A DNA stretch of 64,000 bases from Aeromonas lusitana (GTDB taxonomy: Bacteria > Pseudomonadota > Gammaproteobacteria > Enterobacterales > Aeromonadaceae): positions 124,001-188,000 of the forward strand of contig NZ_PGCP01000013.1 of the NCBI RefSeq assembly GCF_002812985.1. Reading direction: 5' to 3'. The notes beneath the pieces are model-generated. The model was not told the DNA's origin and ran no database searches. It saw only the letters and a list, made by a program, of their open reading frames with translations. The position numbers and the translations under genes were made by a program. Shown in pieces: positions 61,801 to 64,000 of the stretch (its first letter is position 1; each line of letters starts with the position of its first letter).

Positions 61801-62776
61801 CAAAAATGCCGGCACCCAGCGCGCCAAGCTGCTGTTCCAGCTGGACGGTGATTTTCGCCTCGCCCTCTCCGGCACCCCCATCGAGAACCACCTCGGCGAG
61901 CTGTGGAGCCTGTTTACCTTCATCAACCCGGGCCTGCTCGGCAGCCTGGGGGAGTTCAAGCGCCGCTTCGGCAAGGCGGTCAAGGATCCCCAGCACATGG
62001 CGTTGCTGCGGGCGGTGATCAGCCCCTTCATCCTGCGCCGCCTCAAGCAACAGGTGCTGACCGAGCTGCCGGACAAGACAGAGATCATCCATCACATCAG
62101 CCTCTCCCCCGAGGAGCGTCAGCTCTACGAGGCGACCAGGCGCGAGGTGGTGCAGCAGGTGCAAAGCGCCGATGGCCGCGCCCTGATGCACGTGCTGAGC
62201 GGCCTGACCCGGCTGCGCCGGCTCTGCTGCTCACCCGAGCTGGTGATGCCGGAATGGTCCCAGACCAGCAGCAAGCTGGACGAGGCCATGGGGCTGCTGG
62301 AAGAGGCCATCGACGGCGGCCATAGAGTGCTGGTGTTCAGCCAGTTCGTGGATCTCTTGAGCCTCTTGCGGGCGCGTATCGAACAGAAGCAGTGGGACTA
62401 CTGCTATCTGGACGGTGGCTGCTCCGCCAAGTCCCGCCAGGAGTCGATCCTGCGCTTTCGCCACGAACCTGTGCCCCTGTTTCTCATCAGCCTCAAGGCC
62501 GGTGGTACGGGTCTGAACCTGACCCAGGCCGATACAGTGCTGCACCTGGACCCCTGGTGGAACCCGGCGGTAGAGGATCAGGCGAGCGATCGGGCCCACC
62601 GCATGGGGCAGACCCAGCCGGTGACCGTCTATCGCCTGGTGTGCGAACAGACGGTGGAGGAGAAGATAGTGGCGCTGCACGACGAGAAGCGGGCGCTGGC
62701 CGATGGCCTGCTGAGCGGCCAGTCCGAGGTGCGTGGGCTGGATGTGGAGAGCCTGCGCGCCCTGCTGATGAGCTGA
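58889..62776 (+). CDS. SNF2-family DEAD/DEAH-box helicase
   Basis: A 1295-residue protein. The C-terminal 440 residues form a complete SNF2 ATPase: Walker A DDMGLGKTLQAL (K877), DEAQ box DEAQQIKN (966-969) and SGTPIENHLGELWSLF. The C-terminal helicase half carries VLVFSQFVDLLSLL, LISLKAGGTGLNLTQ and ASDRAHRMGQTQPV. The first 850 residues carry no motif I recognise, apart from an acidic linker DDDDED near residue 400. It could remodel DNA-protein or transcription complexes like other bacterial SNF2 proteins, but it lacks the RapA domain layout. The gene stands alone and converges with tus. Confidence 0.88.
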   Translation: MSAFTLSSDCYALLSELQLQRAASTRHLLDCLPQADVRQGPQSPGQRLTSKLEQLQQQGLVRLRGEQQWSLTAEGTLALILGVRGGHCPMPDWSRVPSVTGQELAQGLVRELCLGEGGQIPPYYQSAELLSLLDLPDAHRLLAGSSPAWQRLLLEHFALQTLLDAEPQAHWPLRSATAACAPALSRETEGLAAEWDWLCGPLTDEARGEVTTHWPALQRLAEHTDEQPLGERLLAALAQWKVEGQSEADQPAWPSSFSALLWLGWLQQADPVLASEQRKKWQRSLGNESPLLADLLGQWAGDRHGQAVGLFDTLQLPLDELHWGYLWLDLCALARHGEQSPQVAILHKWDLSHLLDAAPHHRLMAFCQDLLRLLLGAGAEHPPLQQLRSGSGTEASDDDDEDKTPASASWLNWLQGLGRSSGVRKAQERLVWLLHAEGPELECKIQKQSTKGEWTAGRRVDPALLSTQYAALLDEADWALVRTLPRGMSKLPRDAWGPLAEHPRLFNAKGQKLQLAIGAPLLQIVERDDGQGMSALLSPAAAARGAHIVPLAQDLWQLILTPQALVDRLPALESIPQLPETGLAELQRTLDAIPGLPWHSQVVGLKGNAELSPWPGVPSVQLDWQDGQLVVQLVTRQGELPPLPLGKGEAIVRQGVRDYHYWQRDLAAEKGQAQLLRNQLPIGLPGNEWKLEGEQALTLVNSLPELVEAGVVIHWHQDSARLKSLDEAALSLRIERRQDWFQVEGALSLDEHQILDLRLILRQLTPGQRTVQLDEKTSLMLSDKLVERLTMLGAMLDTDQRINNKLAYPLARLLSAVTTAGDDSWDALQQEWQQEVECPPELLTALRDYQKEGVRWMATLAHHGFGACLADDMGLGKTLQALIVLRMRQHLGPALVVVPKSVVTNWQEEVARFAPELEVVVFENPAERAALIQDAKPGQIILVNYGMLGSLAQALKSRRWASMVLDEAQQIKNAGTQRAKLLFQLDGDFRLALSGTPIENHLGELWSLFTFINPGLLGSLGEFKRRFGKAVKDPQHMALLRAVISPFILRRLKQQVLTELPDKTEIIHHISLSPEERQLYEATRREVVQQVQSADGRALMHVLSGLTRLRRLCCSPELVMPEWSQTSSKLDEAMGLLEEAIDGGHRVLVFSQFVDLLSLLRARIEQKQWDYCYLDGGCSAKSRQESILRFRHEPVPLFLISLKAGGTGLNLTQADTVLHLDPWWNPAVEDQASDRAHRMGQTQPVTVYRLVCEQTVEEKIVALHDEKRALADGLLSGQSEVRGLDVESLRALLMS

Positions 62777-62798
62777 TGGCATCGGCCAGATCGTCCGA

Positions 62799-62831
62799 AC
62801 AAGGGGATCGTCATCATGGCGATCCCCTTGT
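62799..62831. terminator. Hairpin between convergent helicase and tus genes
   Basis: ACAAGGGGATCG (62799-62810) pairs perfectly with CGATCCCCTTGT (62820-62831) around a 9-nt loop. Neither side has a strong T run. It lies between the two gene ends and may stop both transcripts. Confidence 0.55.
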
Positions 62832-62905
62832 CATTTGAGAGGTACCAGTCGATTGCCGGCAGGCCTGATGGCGCCAACGCTGACGTTAGCTCTCGTCGGT
62901 GGGCG

Positions 62906-63799
62906 TTATCCCTGATAACGGTAGAGGTGCAGCCGCTCTATGATGGCCTCGCCCCCTATCTTGCGATCCCGCCGCGCCTGACGCAGCTTGGGTGGATAGT
63001 GGCCGAGGTGAGTGACGCTGGGCTGGGTATCCGAGCAGAGCAACAGGGGCAGGCTCGCTTTTAGCTGCTGCTTGCGCGGCTCCCTGTCTTGCCACAGCAG
63101 GTTGATCATGGGGTGGGTCTTGACCGGCCGCCGGATCCGCAGCTCAACGTCCGCCGGCAGGCGGCGGATGTCATACACCTCCTGATCCACCATCTTGCTC
63201 CACTCCTCGTTGTCCGACAGGGCCGGCACATAGCGGCGGCTGCGCTCCAGCATCTCCAGCACCTGCTCCCGCGTCAGGCGGCTGATGCTCTGCTTGTCGG
63301 CCCAGGTAAAGCCCAGGGAATGCAGCTCCCCCTGGAGCAGGGTCAGCTTGCGATAGACCTGCAGTGTGATGACGCCGGGCAGCGCGCCGTGCACCAGCTC
63401 GAACTTCTCATCCCGCCCGCCGGCCTCTTGCACCAGCGCCTTGAAGGCGAGCTTGTGGCCGTTGATCTCCTCAATCAGCGGGGCGAGCTGGTCGGCACTG
63501 GCGACGGGGAAGCGCAGCCAGCCCGGCAGCCTGTGGGTTGCCTTGGTGGAGCAACCGGGGCGGGCACTGTGATCCTGATAGGCGGCCAGGGTGGCGGTCA
63601 GCGCGGCCTCGCCGTCCAGAGAACCCACGTCGATAGCCTCGATGGGATCGTGTTCTTCCCCCAAGGGGACGGCGGGCAGGGGATAGACATGGGCTTCCAG
63701 CGGCTCGAGTTGAGCGAGCAACCGGGCGAGGCGGGCCAGGGCATCTTCCAGCACCAACATCTGTTGACGCAGGGCGGCGGTGGGAGTAAAGGTATCCAT
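62906..63799 (-). CDS. tus: Replication terminus site-binding protein Tus
   Basis: The 297-residue protein is recognisably Tus: LPGVITLQVYRKLTLL, FTWADKQSISRLTREQVLEM, LPADVELRIRRPVKTHPM and the ending IERLHLYRYQG follow E. coli Tus blocks in the same order. Tus binds Ter sites and stops replication forks from one side. I start it at MDTFTPTA (63799), preceded by CAGGA; in-frame upstream codons look non-coding. In E. coli tus is controlled by a Ter site in its promoter; no good Ter match is visible here. Confidence 0.9.
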   Translation of the reverse strand: MDTFTPTAALRQQMLVLEDALARLARLLAQLEPLEAHVYPLPAVPLGEEHDPIEAIDVGSLDGEAALTATLAAYQDHSARPGCSTKATHRLPGWLRFPVASADQLAPLIEEINGHKLAFKALVQEAGGRDEKFELVHGALPGVITLQVYRKLTLLQGELHSLGFTWADKQSISRLTREQVLEMLERSRRYVPALSDNEEWSKMVDQEVYDIRRLPADVELRIRRPVKTHPMINLLWQDREPRKQQLKASLPLLLCSDTQPSVTHLGHYPPKLRQARRDRKIGGEAIIERLHLYRYQG

Positions 63800-64000
63800 C
63801 GGCAAATCCTGTGATCGGCGCCATTCTTGTCCGTGATGGACGAACAAGGGGGCTGGCTAAACTACTGTATAAATAAACATACCAGCATGCCATTAGGGCG
63901 CCAAGTGCCTCTTCGATCCTCTCCCAAGGCGAGGGGCAAATCTGATAGCCATTTGAGTGTTTTCGTTTTGTATCTTCCTGTTAAATAAGGATCAACAAAA
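63800..64000. promoter_or_regulatory. tus upstream region with LexA-like box
   Basis: CTGTATAAATAAACAT at 63865-63880 matches the LexA consensus CTGT-N8-ACAG except for the last base and is AT-rich inside, as LexA sites are. It lies 66 bp before the tus start. An inverted repeat CTTGTCCGT/ACGAACAAG (63826-63834 and 63840-63848, one mismatch) lies in the tus leader. At the right edge AAGGA (63987-63991) is well placed for a plus-strand gene starting just beyond the window, so the box might serve either gene. Confidence 0.4.

Noticed and set aside
63865-63900. Possible Ter site in the tus promoter (GTATGTT on the minus strand)
   Set aside because: Only seven bases match TerB; the essential GTTGTAAC part is absent, while the same bases fit a LexA box better.

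Overview
The window looks like a chromosomal segment of a high-GC gammaproteobacterium, most probably Aeromonas or a close relative. This rests on recognisable PsrA, FadE, PykA, HexR, Glk, PhoP/PhoQ-like, YceH and Tus proteins, GC-rich housekeeping genes and an AT-rich O-antigen island. The genus is an inference from protein resemblance and was not checked by a database search. I saw no tRNA, rRNA, insertion sequence, CRISPR array or prophage.

Layout. At 1-0.5 kb lie the start of a PHP-domain gene (ycdX-like) and a short, heavily folded intergenic stretch. At 0.5-3.5 kb is psrA-fadE, fatty-acid regulation and beta-oxidation, with a clear PsrA-type palindrome at the psrA promoter. At 3.7-7.8 kb is an RND pump followed by its adaptor. 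At 7.9-11.7 kb is a sugar catabolism block: pykA and hexR on the minus strand, glk on the plus strand, with a near-perfect HexR operator in front of pykA.

At 11.9-31 kb all genes are on the minus strand. In transcription order they are a PhoP-like regulator, a PhoQ-like kinase, a 3714-residue VCBS-repeat surface protein with an N-terminal LEPR motif and a DUF4347-like domain, a TolC-family lipoprotein, a periplasmic adaptor, a GAF-like/HlyD membrane protein, and an M50 metallopeptidase fused to a HlyD-like domain. The export genes overlap or nearly abut. No ABC ATPase is present, so this looks like a dedicated exporter in which an M50 peptidase takes the usual ATPase position. It is the best candidate here for an under-described system.

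At 31.6-55.3 kb is a Wzx/Wzy-type O-antigen cluster behind a JUMPStart-like leader. It contains rmlBDAC (dTDP-L-rhamnose), ddhD-A-B-C plus yerE-yerF (the pathway to the branched 3,6-dideoxy sugar yersiniose A), wzx, four glycosyltransferases, wecB, wzy, and a reductase / sugar-phosphate transferase / WbpM-like dehydratase set that probably makes and loads the first sugar (QuiNAc or FucNAc). wzz closes it. A decayed fragment of a second rmlC lies just before wzz, a trace of an earlier cluster. Base composition changes inside the island: rmlBDA is fairly GC-rich, the stretch from yerE to the second GT4 gene is very AT-rich, and the last three genes are intermediate.

At 55.3-64 kb the high-GC backbone returns: a PglL/WaaL-family O-oligosaccharide transferase, a glycine-zipper outer-membrane-type protein, yceH, a 1295-residue SNF2-family helicase, and on the minus strand a Tus replication-terminator protein with a LexA-like box upstream.
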